DNA of 6,538 nt from DATGMS01 sp040905145. GTDB taxonomy: Bacteria; Bacteroidota; Bacteroidia; Cytophagales; Cyclobacteriaceae. This document shows, piece by piece, positions 1 to 5,457 of this stretch. A program made the translations under genes and the position numbers. The stretch spans positions 1 to 6,538 of the forward strand of contig JBBDSC010000115.1 of NCBI GenBank assembly GCA_040905145.1, given 5' to 3'. The number at the start of each line of letters is the position of its first letter. Position 1 is the stretch's first letter. The notes under the pieces are model-generated. The model did not search any database. It saw only the letters and a program-made list of their open reading frames with translations, and had not been told where the DNA came from.

Positions 1-463
1 TTTCTATATCAAAATTTTAATTTCGGGGGCTTGGGCTGCCGCTGCGCTTCCGTTCCAATCTTTTTCCCTGGCTTTAGCCCTCTCACAAAAAGGATTTCCA
101 TTGCTATCCCTAAGCCGTCCTATTCTTAATATAGATATTGTTGCCTAAGAAGGATCCCTTCTCTCCTTTCAAGAGTATCCCCTGCCCTACTCTGTCTTGA
201 CAGGTGATTTCGTATCTGAGGCACATTTATTTTACTTGTTTTACCCGATTCAACCATAGTCAAACTGTCTTTTGTGCTTTCCATCATAAGAATTAATTCC
301 GGCACAAGCTAGCCTGGAAGGCTGGTTTTCCCAAAAGCTTACGGCATAAAGCGGTTTCCCCCTTTCAGCTTCGCTTCCAGGAACCCCCAATTTATTCCGT
401 TTCCTTTTGTCTTTGCTCACCCTCCCAGGCAATGTCATGCACCATAATTAAATTCTAAAGATT
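1..463. other. Gene-free left edge with C/T-rich, GC-rich blocks
   Basis: No convincing gene is visible here. The + strand is pyrimidine-rich around 25-110 and 355-430, so the opposite strand is G/A-rich and short frames stay open there by composition alone. Two perfect small inverted repeats are present: AGAAGG/CCTTCT around ATC at 148-162, and AGCCT/AGGCT around GGA at 311-323. The last ~40 bases before 464 become AT-rich, as expected for the leader of the following RadC-type gene, but I see no clear -7/-33 pair. The region resembles the structured GC-rich spacers at 2517-2655 and 4795-4960. What it does is unknown. Confidence 0.5.
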
Positions 464-931
464 ATGGAAACCACAAACAAAAAAAGGCAGTTTGAAGTAG
501 CGGAAATCCAGCTATCCTACAGGTCAAATGTTAAACCTTCCCAACGTCCCAAGATCACCTCTTCCAAGGAAGCTTATGAAATCCTGTTGGAAAACTGGGA
601 TGAAGACAAACTGGAATTTGTCGAGCAGTTCAAAGTCATTCTTTTAAACCGGGCCAACCGGGTTCTAGGCATTTATGAAGCCTCTACCGGAGGCGTATCG
701 GGAACAGTAGCTGATCCAAAGTTGATTTTTGGTGCAGCTATAAAAGCCAATGCATCAGGAATTTTATTATCGCACAACCACCCATCAGGGCAACTAAAAC
801 CCAGTGATGCAGATATAAAGCTTACCAAAAAGCTGAAGGATGGCGGACAGTACCTGGAAATCTCCGTATTGGACCATATTATTGTTACCAGTGAAGGTTA
901 TTATTCATTTGCTGATGAAGGACTGTTATAG
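464..931 (+). CDS. radC: Short RadC-type JAB/MPN+ domain protein
   Basis: This is a 155-residue intact protein. Residues ~30-155 form a RadC-type JAB/MPN+ (JAMM) domain, with the metal-binding signature H104-N-H106-P-S-G, then S114 and D117, which fits H-x-H-x7-S-x2-D exactly. The strand before it (EQFKVILLN, 54-62) and the closing DHIIVT segment are also typical. Chromosomal RadC is longer and has an N-terminal helix-hairpin-helix region. That region is missing here, as in the compact RadC-like proteins common on Bacteroidota mobile elements and genomic islands. The fold is that of metal-dependent proteases and deubiquitinases, but the role of RadC is unsettled and the old 'DNA repair' name is not well supported. 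The start is the first ATG of the frame after an AT-rich leader, with no clear Shine-Dalgarno. A T-run follows the stop without a good stem. The minus-strand neighbour is convergent. Confidence 0.9.
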   Translation: METTNKKRQFEVAEIQLSYRSNVKPSQRPKITSSKEAYEILLENWDEDKLEFVEQFKVILLNRANRVLGIYEASTGGVSGTVADPKLIFGAAIKANASGILLSHNHPSGQLKPSDADIKLTKKLKDGGQYLEISVLDHIIVTSEGYYSFADEGLL

Positions 932-1098
932 CCCTTTTTTTTATTTTCAAACTGATGCACATGATGTTCAAGATTTTCAAAGCTTGGCCAAGAGATACCC
1001 ACCATTCGGTCTTGAAACTACAGTTCTAAAACACCGATTACTTCTTTCAATTCAACATTAATTAATCCTGCATTAAAAATAAGCTTCATCCATAGTAT

Positions 1099-1938
1099 TT
1101 AAACCGTGTAGATTACTTTTTGGCCTCTCCCTAAAGCATAACCTGCTTCAAAATAAACCCCTGCTTTATGATGCGTAAAATCTGCTATGGTGAACTTTGC
1201 TTTTTTAATACCTGCAAGGATGGCATCATTGATGGTCACATCGCTTTCGGAATGTTGATTCAATACAATATAGGGATCAAAGCCTGACTCTCTAATTGCT
1301 GGTTCAATCCAATTATTGTATATCTGAATCATTTCAAGATCAAATGACATTGCGATAAAAGCCACGTTTGAAGTCTTTTGACGCTTTCTTTCCTCAGCGA
1401 ATTGCCATCCATTCATAGTGACTATAATATTCATTCCATCACTATGGTCTGCTTTGATTTCTAATAGTCCGCCTTTTTCGGCCTCACGAACTAATGGTTC
1501 TAATTCATCACTACTTACCAAACCCGTTTTTCTTGAAATTTCTCCGTATTCCTTACCTTCTAATTCTAACCATTCACCAAAATAATTTTGAATTGATGTC
1601 AGGTAATAAAGTATTTCTCTCACTTTTTCAAGGGGTGTGGTTGGTATTCCAGAGGAGGAAATTAATACATTCAGTAATGGTTTGTCTACCATCTTTCCCC
1701 TAGGCCAAAACCCATTTTCTATTAAATAGAGTATGGATGTACTATTTTTATCCCAAAACTCTTGGTCATGAAAAAGGTCACCCTCAATAATTAAAAGTAC
1801 TTTTTCATGGTAAGGATAATACCATTGATATCCACTTCTACCAATTTCAAGTCTAAACTCACCCTCGTAATAATTTAAATCTTTTGCCGATTGCCCTGTT
1901 ATTGGACACTTCGAGGCTTGAAAAATTGCTATGGCATT
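1099..1938 (-). CDS. Winged-helix-like/NDT-like domain protein, damaged at both ends
   Basis: The first ATG in frame (1692) gives 197 residues, but the frame stays open and protein-like for 82 more codons, up to a TGA at 1939-1941. The extension includes KCPITGQSAKD and GYQWYYPYHEKVLLIIEGD. It contains no ATG, GTG or TTG start. A short frame starting at ATG 1947-1949 (MKDEMP, then stop) would join it if one base were lost around 1932-1941, so I infer a start-proximal frameshift. Numbering from 1692, residues ~45-105 look like a small winged-helix region. Residues 109-197 resemble the nucleoside 2-deoxyribosyltransferase superfamily: FIAMSF (112-117), IADFT (169-173) and GVYFEAGYALGRG (178-190), with E182 at the position of the catalytic glutamate. 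The protein stops right after the KVIYTV strand, where relatives usually continue, so the C-terminus may be clipped. Such domains occur in nucleotide- or NAD-processing enzymes and defence effectors; this protein's substrate is unknown. Confidence 0.7.
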   Translation of the reverse strand, partial: NAIAIFQASKCPITGQSAKDLNYYEGEFRLEIGRSGYQWYYPYHEKVLLIIEGDLFHDQEFWDKNSTSILYLIENGFWPRGKMVDKPLLNVLISSSGIPTTPLEKVREILYYLTSIQNYFGEWLELEGKEYGEISRKTGLVSSDELEPLVREAEKGGLLEIKADHSDGMNIIVTMNGWQFAEERKRQKTSNVAFIAMSFDLEMIQIYNNWIEPAIRESGFDPYIVLNQHSESDVTINDAILAGIKKAKFTIADFTHHKAGVYFEAGYALGRGQKVIYTV

Positions 1939-2081
1939 TCATCTTTCATGTTGCTAAAATGATTTTATCTCCAGTTTCCCTACCCTCAAACTTAAACATT
2001 TAATTTTTGCCCACCATAATTTGAACTAAGGAGGTATCAGTAAGAGGCCTTTAAATACTGTCCGCAATGGAATGTTTTTTT

Positions 2082-2120
2082 AATTCCCTATTTACTATTT
2101 GTAATTCCTTATTTACTATT
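2082..2120. repeat. Two tandem ~18-bp copies, period 21
   Basis: AATTCC(C/T)TATTTACTATT occurs at 2082 and again at 2103 with one difference. It is AT-rich and sits in a gene-free spacer. It could be a simple slippage duplication or a binding site, and nothing nearby decides between these. Confidence 0.7.
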
Positions 2121-2516
2121 CGATTTACCAATCTGGCAACCTTTTGAAAGGAGTCAACCTACTCCATCCATATCTAAATTTAAATCAAAACCATTTTTGC
2201 CTTGGATTTACAGACTTTTCAACGATAAATGTCACAACCCTTAATACAGTCATATCAAGCTCCAATGGACATCCAGGGTTTGTATATTCTGAACCTGAAC
2301 ATGGTTTCACAAACAGAAGGACCTTTATCAGCTGTTGCCAAACAACTGGAAAGAATACCGGTTTAAAAAGGATCAATAACCAATACAATCCACACTTCCT
2401 AAATAATCTAATAGGTTCTTCGAATGGGTACCATTAATCCATCATGCCTCTCTTTTTTATTTCAGTATTTCCCACTCCATGGCCCACCCTGTTCCCGGTT
2501 CTGAATTATGATCCAT

Positions 2517-2655
2517 GCAAAGGTGGGGGCAGCGGAACACCTGCCAAGGGTGCGCTTCGCCCTTTCAAAAAAATAGGGCTTTCCAGGGGAAGCCTTCCAC
2601 GATTTTTTTGTGCGGCCTTTGGCTGTTTGTCCCTGGCAGCCCCCCTTTTCTTTGG
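2517..2655. other. GC-rich island with several potential stem-loops
   Basis: A sharply GC-rich block lies between AT-rich flanks. Visible pairings are GGCAG/CTGCC within 2526-2545, GGCTT/AAGCC around 2578-2596 (extendable inward with a G-T pair), and GGGGGC near the left end against GCCCCC near the right end, which would close the block into one structured domain. All frames on both strands are partly open because stop codons are rare at this composition, so the short frames are not evidence of coding. It may be a structured RNA, a single-stranded-DNA element or a remnant; the sequence does not say which. Confidence 0.4.
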
Positions 2656-2690
2656 CATAATCAATTTTCAAACCTTAAACATTTAAAGTC

Positions 2691-2954
2691 ATGTCACAAT
2701 TTGAAAAAACCTACATCGGCAAAGGAACCCAGATCAAGGATCTTAACATCATCAGGGTATCCATCTCCAAAGAAACTCTCGAGGAAACCCTCAGGGACCA
2801 TATGGTGGAATACGAAGGCAGGGAGTACCTGGTATTTGAAGTAGCCGTCCTTAAAGAGCCGGACCAATACGGTAAAACCCATACGGTTTATATCAGTAAA
2901 AAGACAGCTGCTCCCAAAAAAGGAAGCTCCAGGAAAAAGGAGCAGAAAAATTAA
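2691..2954 (+). CDS. Small conserved protein, copy 1 (87 aa)
   Basis: I cannot assign a function. The protein begins MSQFEKTYIGKG, a short beta-rich start, and has a core with EYEGREYLVFEVA (40-52) and a KEPDQYGKTHTVYISKK stretch (55-71). It ends in a lysine-rich tail (72-87) that could touch nucleic acid. Small soluble proteins of this type are, as I recall, found in Bacteroidota accessory regions, but I know no characterised member. The start is the only ATG at the head of the frame, after an AT-rich leader. A strong intrinsic terminator follows 3 bases after the stop, so the gene appears monocistronic. A second copy at 4399-4656 differs at 8 of the first 71 residues and diverges in the tail, which points to gene duplication rather than coincidence. 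Confidence 0.85.
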   Translation: MSQFEKTYIGKGTQIKDLNIIRVSISKETLEETLRDHMVEYEGREYLVFEVAVLKEPDQYGKTHTVYISKKTAAPKKGSSRKKEQKN

Positions 2955-2957
2955 AGT

Positions 2958-2982
2958 AAAGCCCCTTTACCGGGGCTTTTTT
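2958..2982 (+). terminator. Intrinsic terminator of small-protein copy 1
   Basis: AAAGCCCC and GGGGCTTT form an 8-bp stem around a 6-base loop, and the 3' arm runs straight into six T residues. It starts 3 bases after the TAA of the upstream gene. This is a textbook Rho-independent terminator. Confidence 0.88.
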
Positions 2983-3023
2983 ATGGTCGTTGTTAAAGAA
3001 AATGGGAAGTAGATTAGTGGCTT

Positions 3024-3039
3024 ATCAGAATTTTCTGAT
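3024..3039. promoter_or_regulatory. Palindrome upstream of the zeta-type TA remnant
   Basis: ATCAGAA and TTCTGAT are perfect 7-base arms around TT. The site lies 27 bases upstream of a TATCTTTG box and a decayed antitoxin-toxin operon, which is where an autorepression operator would be expected. The regulatory role is inferred from position only. Confidence 0.4.
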
Positions 3040-3066
3040 CGGCCCGAATTTTCACTTTAAAAACTG

Positions 3067-3074
3067 TATCTTTG
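3067..3074 (+). promoter_or_regulatory. Bacteroidota-type -7 box TATCTTTG
   Basis: TATCTTTG fits the Bacteroidota primary sigma factor -7 consensus TAnnTTTG exactly. No clear TTTG -33 box is seen at the usual spacing. The ATG at 3078 is only 3 bases downstream, so the transcript would be leaderless or start inside the gene, unless translation begins later (ATG 3143). Confidence 0.4.
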
Positions 3075-3077
3075 TTT

Positions 3078-3244
3078 ATGGCAAAAAGAACAAAGTAACC
3101 GAAGATTAGGTAGCGGACTTAAAAAATAGGCTCAAATCTCAAATGCCCCGTATCAGACGGGAAGGCAGGCTTTACGAACAAAAATTGGCGAAGGGCTCAT
3201 TGACCAAAGACCCCAAAGCTGCACCACAATTTGGTGACCTTTGA
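3078..3244 (+). pseudogene. Decayed small protein, probable antitoxin of the zeta remnant
   Basis: ATG 3078 gives only MAKRTK before a stop. One base further into the same run (missing A near 3082-3087) the frame reads KNKVTED, TAG (3107-3109), then VADLKNRLKSQMPRIRR on through EGRLYEQKLAKGSLTKD and PKAAPQFGDL to TGA 3242-3244, a charged, helical and clearly protein-like string. Its stop overlaps the ATG of the next gene as TGATG, the coupling typical of antitoxin-toxin pairs. I do not recognise the family; calling it an antitoxin rests on size, charge, order and overlap. An intact 33-residue frame from ATG 3143 remains possible. One indel plus one nonsense codon make a full-length product unlikely. 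Confidence 0.45.
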
Positions 3245-3429
3245 TGGATGGTTCGGAATTGTTGGTAATCTCGGGCTGTAACGGTTAGGGGAAGTCGTCT
3301 TTTTCGAAAGTACTTGCACCGGATTCCATTATACCTTTTGATTGCGACAAGCATTTTCTCAACTTTTATAATTCCCTTATACCAATGGATATCCAGGATG
3401 GAATGGCTCACGATTTGGCTTTCAACTAA
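3244..3429 (+). pseudogene. Truncated zeta-toxin-like P-loop kinase remnant
   Basis: Reading from ATG 3244 gives MDGSELLVISGCNG, a TAG at 3286-3288, then GKSSFSKVLAPDSIIPF and DCDKHFLNFYNSLI, ending at TAA 3427-3429. GCNGxGKS is a Walker A (P-loop) motif with the stop codon sitting inside it, and PFDCDKHF matches the position of the zeta family's catalytic Asp segment. Zeta toxins are kinases of about 200 residues or more that phosphorylate UDP-GlcNAc-type sugars and are held by an antitoxin. Here only about 60 N-terminal codons survive, and the reading ends about 40 bases before the direct repeats at 3466, so the 3' part was deleted or displaced. A single change (for example TCG or another sense codon to TAG) explains the nonsense codon. 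It cannot make an active kinase. The alternative is another small P-loop kinase family. Confidence 0.6.
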
Positions 3430-3465
3430 CTTTTGGGTAATTTCCTCAAATCTTCAGTGATTACC

Positions 3466-3500
3466 GGTACACTTTCAATTTAAATGTGGTACACTTTTCA
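3466..3500 (+). repeat. 22-bp-spaced direct repeats (GGTACACTTT)
   Basis: GGTACACTTTCA (3466-3477) and GGTACACTTTTCA (3488-3500) lie 22 bases apart, about two DNA turns. A weaker partial unit (TTCAGTGATTACC) ends just before the first. They sit between the truncated zeta remnant and the next TA pair. Two readings fit: operator repeats of the downstream TA operon, or a leftover IS21-family end, since those ends carry repeated units of about this size and style. No transposase frame is present. Confidence 0.55.
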
Positions 3501-3572
3501 GTTAATTTATACAACGAAACTTAACTGAATATAAAAATCGTTAACTTTATAAAACAAATAAAATACTATCAC

Positions 3573-3806
3573 ATGGACATTGCGGTAAAATACAGGATTA
3601 TTACGGAAATTATCAACAGCAATGATGAGCGTGTATTGAATGCTGTCAAATCACTTTTAAACATAGAGGATGAAGTGGATTTTTGGGAAGAGTTAAACGC
3701 GGAAGACCGGGCAGCTATAGATGAAGGATTGGAGCAGTTGGATAATCGACAGTACCTGTCCCATCAATCCGTCCGGGAGGAAATTAAAAACCGGTTCAAC
3801 TTTTAG
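3573..3806 (+). CDS. RelB/ParD-like antitoxin (77 aa)
   Basis: This is a small acidic protein just upstream of, and out of phase with, a RelE/ParE-family toxin, with 2 bases between stop and toxin start. The N-terminus (MDIAVKYRIITEII) and the following helix NDERVLNAVKSLL likely carry dimerisation or DNA contacts. The C-terminal part, AAIDEGLEQLDNRQ then YLSHQSVREEIKNRF, is the segment that typically wraps the toxin in Bacteroidota antitoxins of this kind. It neutralises the toxin by direct protein binding and usually represses the shared promoter. The ATG is preceded by a very AT-rich leader without a clear Shine-Dalgarno. The direct repeats at 3466-3500 are candidate operators. The exact antitoxin family is uncertain; the pairing is what identifies it. 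Confidence 0.82.
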   Translation: MDIAVKYRIITEIINSNDERVLNAVKSLLNIEDEVDFWEELNAEDRAAIDEGLEQLDNRQYLSHQSVREEIKNRFNF

Positions 3807-3808
3807 GT

Positions 3809-4105
3809 TTGGCATTGACGGTCCGCTATTCCCTCCGTGCCAGGCATGAGGAAATAGAATTGCTTGAATATGTTGTCCGGAAGTTCGGGCAAAAGAAGGC
3901 AAAGGAAATATATGTATGTATCGAAAAGACACTGGACCGGATATCAAAAGCGCCCGAGATGTACCGTGAATCCAACAAACGAAAAGGTCTGAGAAAATGC
4001 GTCTTCAGTAAACAGACGAGTATTTATTACCGCATCAGGGAAGACCAAATAGAGGTTGTCAGCTTCAGGCCCAACCGGAAAGACCCAAAGAAGTTTAAGG
4101 TATAA
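3809..4105 (+). CDS. RelE/ParE-family toxin (98 aa)
   Basis: This is an intact toxin of the RelE/ParE fold and of usual length. It opens with strand LTVRYSLRA, then two helices (HEEIELLEYVVRKFG and KKAKEIYVCIEKTLDRISK), P-EMY, and the sheet with KGLRKCVFSKQTSIYYRI and IEVVSFRPNRKDP. The basic residues in GLRK and FRPNRK occupy the positions used by RelE for mRNA cleavage, but ParE-type gyrase poisoning cannot be excluded from sequence. No ATG occurs until codon 53 or so, so translation must begin at TTG 3809 (or TTG 3815), 2 bases after the antitoxin stop. A weak start coupled to antitoxin translation would keep toxin below antitoxin. A GGAGG at 3776-3780 lies too far upstream to serve as a normal ribosome site. 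Confidence 0.88.
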   Translation: MALTVRYSLRARHEEIELLEYVVRKFGQKKAKEIYVCIEKTLDRISKAPEMYRESNKRKGLRKCVFSKQTSIYYRIREDQIEVVSFRPNRKDPKKFKV

Positions 4106-4398
4106 ACAACCCAAGGCGTAAGGCCGGACCAACTGCCCAACGTCCAGTTTAGCGATGACTTTCTAGGTCAGGGTTCCTGACGTGTTCGGTATTGGGATTT
4201 TTACCGGTTTCACCGTGCAATTTACCTCAGGGGTTATAATCTAAAAAACAAAGTTGGAGTGGGTTTTCCCGCCAAAGTTTGTGTCCTCACAAACTCCTTA
4301 GGTAATTTATAGAAAAACCATTTCCATTCACTCTTTTCTGCGACTACTCTGGGGCCTTTTTATTCAACAGCAATCAATCCCCCGATTGTCATTGCAGA
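4106..4398. other. Spacer with several inverted repeats
   Basis: No gene is supported. Three pairings stand out. GTCAGG/CCTGAC around GTT at 4167-4181 is a tight hairpin. CCCAACGTC at 4136-4144 can alternatively pair with GACGT (4179-4183) and, across an 8-base bulge, TTGGG (4192-4196). AGTTTGTG/CACAAACT around TCCT at 4276-4295 is a perfect 8-bp stem. None has a T-run, so they are not clear terminators. The last 60 bases lead into the second copy of the small protein and share no similarity with the leader of the first copy. Confidence 0.5.
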
Positions 4399-4656
4399 AT
4401 GTCACAATTTAAAAAAACCTACATCGGAAAAGGAACCCGGGTAAAGGATCTCCACATCATCAGGGTATCCATCTCCAAAGAAACACTCGAGGAAATCCTG
4501 AGGGACCATATGGTGGACTACGAAGGTAAAGAATACCTGGTATTTGAAGTGGCCGGTCTCAAAGAGCCGGATCAATACGGTAAAACCCATACGGTTTATA
4601 TCAGCAAAAAGGTACCTGCACCAAAAACCGGAAAGCGCAAGAAGGCCAAGGCTTAG
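4399..4656 (+). CDS. Small conserved protein, copy 2 (85 aa)
   Basis: This is the duplicate of the gene at 2691-2954. The first 71 residues match at 63 positions (changes E5K, Q14R, I15V, N19H, T33I, E40D, R44K and V53G). The lysine-rich tail is rebuilt (VPAPKTGKRKKAKA). Most changes are conservative and the frame is fully open, so both copies look maintained. Similarity starts at or very near the ATG and fades after the stop, except for the AAGCCCC arm of the old terminator. The two upstream regions are unrelated, so the copies probably have separate promoters. The function is unknown. Confidence 0.83.
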   Translation: MSQFKKTYIGKGTRVKDLHIIRVSISKETLEEILRDHMVDYEGKEYLVFEVAGLKEPDQYGKTHTVYISKKVPAPKTGKRKKAKA

Positions 4657-4679
4657 GGAAAAGCCCCTCCTTTTTTTTT
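4655..4679 (+). terminator. Weak, eroded terminator of small-protein copy 2
   Basis: AGGG/CCCT can form only a 4-bp stem before a run of nine T. The AAGCCCC arm of the copy-1 terminator is kept, but its GGGGCTT partner is gone. Termination here is probably weaker than after copy 1. Confidence 0.4.
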
Positions 4680-5028
4680 GCCCGTTTTACAAGGGATTTA
4701 TCTATATTATCATGTATTGACATAAAGGTATATCCATTTAATAGGTAAAAGGTTAGGATCAATGATCAAAAATTTAAATGCTCAGCCATTTGCTGATTTC
4801 CCCCTGGGAAAAAAGTTTGCCTTTTGTCCGTTCCTGCCAAAATCCAAACACTTTTCCCCTCCCGCGGATACCCTTGCATTCCGTTTTCCCGGACAGGACC
4901 GGCTGTCTCCCTGCGGTCGGCCTGGTTCCTGTCCGGCCACTGCATGCAAGCGTATCCAGATCCCATCGTAAATCCATGTTGGAAACCGTTTCCGGAGTAG
5001 AAAAAGTATGGGATAAAATTTTTTTCTT
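4680..5028. other. Gene-free spacer with a GC-rich hairpin island
   Basis: The first ~90 bases are AT-rich and featureless. From about 4795 to 4960 the + strand is C/T-rich and GC-rich, leaving frames open on all minus-strand phases, which is a composition effect. Small perfect pairings include TCAGC/GCTGA near 4782 and TTTCCC/GGGAAA around 4797-4811. The main structure is the long hairpin at 4889-4936, listed separately. Confidence 0.5.
4889..4936. repeat. Long imperfect GC-rich hairpin
   Basis: CCGGACAGGA (4889-4898) is the exact reverse complement of TCCTGTCCGG (4927-4936). Continuing inward, CC/GG and GGC/GCC pair again with single unpaired T residues, giving about 15 base pairs with two bulges and a ~16-base loop. 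There is no T-run. Bulged hairpins of this sort occur in recombination sites that act as single strands, in transposon-like repeats and in structured RNAs; I cannot choose between them. Confidence 0.65.
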
Positions 5029-5094
5029 TTGCAATTCGAAATAAGCATAAGATTGGATATTGAAGCATCCATTTTTTTGAGGGTGGGATACTAA
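5029..5094 (+). pseudogene. 3' remnant of a HigA-like antitoxin gene (copy 1)
   Basis: The frame starting TTG at 5053 reads LDIEASIFLRVGY and stops at TAA 5092-5094. The first six residues are identical to the C-terminal segment of the HigA-like pseudogene at 6268-6285, and that segment matches the NIDADIVLGV-type ending of HigA/Xre antitoxins. Upstream, 5029-5052 aligns with the other copy only with a frameshift, and no helix-turn-helix coding precedes it. This is a tail fragment, not a gene. Confidence 0.5.
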
Positions 5095-5290
5095 GCCTCA
5101 TGCATTTATTTAGTGAAATAGCCAAAGAAGAGCTTGTTGGAAAAGGTGAATATTAGGAGAAATTATAGGCCAGATTGTAAAACTTTATTGAAAAAAATGT
5201 CAAAAATGACTGAAATCAAGGATGTACAACCAATGTATAGCTATACTTGTTTAAATTATTGAAAATTCAACACTTAATACTTCGAGGGAA
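5029..5290 (+). repeat. ~250-bp direct repeat, left copy
   Basis: This copy aligns in the same orientation with 6244-6490. Shared blocks include TTGGATATTGA, GTGAAATAGCCAA, ATTAGGAGAAATTA, ACTTTATTGAAAAAAATG, GATGTACAAC and a trailing TTAATACTT. Small indels separate the blocks, and by eye about three quarters of positions agree over the central 180 bases. The repeat starts inside the HigA-like coding remnant and runs through its non-coding downstream flank. The perfect palindrome GTATAGCTATAC (5235-5246) is present only in this copy. The two copies bracket the ParDE module. Confidence 0.8.
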
Positions 5291-5426
5291 ATATTTTACT
5301 TTAGATATATTTCCTTTTTTGTTCTTTTACTTGTACTTGCCTTTTAATTATTCATCACAAATCTGTGTTTTGAGCATCTGATTAAGTACAGGATAAAAAT
5401 AAGAGGCTTGTTTTTAAGGTTTATTT

Positions 5427-5442
5427 GGTGTATAATTACACC
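5427..5442. promoter_or_regulatory. Operator-like palindrome upstream of parD
   Basis: GGTGTA and TACACC are perfect 6-base arms around TAAT, ending 15 bases before the ParD ATG. ParD-type ribbon-helix-helix proteins bind such palindromes to repress their own operon, so this is the likely autoregulatory site. It also argues that translation starts at 5458 and not at the upstream in-frame TTG (5425), which lies at the palindrome's edge. Confidence 0.65.
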
Positions 5443-5457
5443 AAAAATACATGTAAA

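Larger units (their letters stand above)
1939..2690. other. Long gene-poor spacer
   Basis: There is no supported gene in this stretch. It holds a 21-bp-period tandem repeat (2082-2120) and a 45-codon frame at 2229-2366 (start MSQPLIQ, end AKQLERIPV). That frame has plausible codon content but no recognisable family and no promoter that I can point to. A GC-rich structured island follows at 2517-2655. The last 35 bases before 2691 are AT-rich and probably carry the promoter and leader of the next gene. Confidence 0.5.

Noticed and set aside
250..438. 62-residue minus-strand frame in the left spacer
   Set aside because: It is open because the strand is G/A-rich, is Lys/Arg/Gly-heavy with no recognisable motif, and has no promoter or neighbour supporting it.
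2144..2437. 97-residue plus frame starting at TTG
   Set aside because: Ser/Asn-rich with no family resemblance and a non-ATG start; the 45-codon ATG frame in another phase is at least as plausible.
3172..3411. 79-residue minus-strand frame
   Set aside because: It is the shadow of the plus-strand antitoxin/zeta remnant, whose peptide carries a recognisable Walker A motif.
4134..4196. Integron attC-like site (GCCCAAC plus imperfect stem)
   Set aside because: One box matches RYYYAAC, but no partner GTTRRRY lies at the far end. The spacers do not share a site, and genes occur on both strands, so a cassette array is not supported.
4766..5125. Overlapping long minus-strand frames (86-119 residues) and an 88-residue plus frame
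   Set aside because: Four frames are open over the same GC-rich block, a composition effect. They run through the hairpin and the direct repeat, and their peptides look random.
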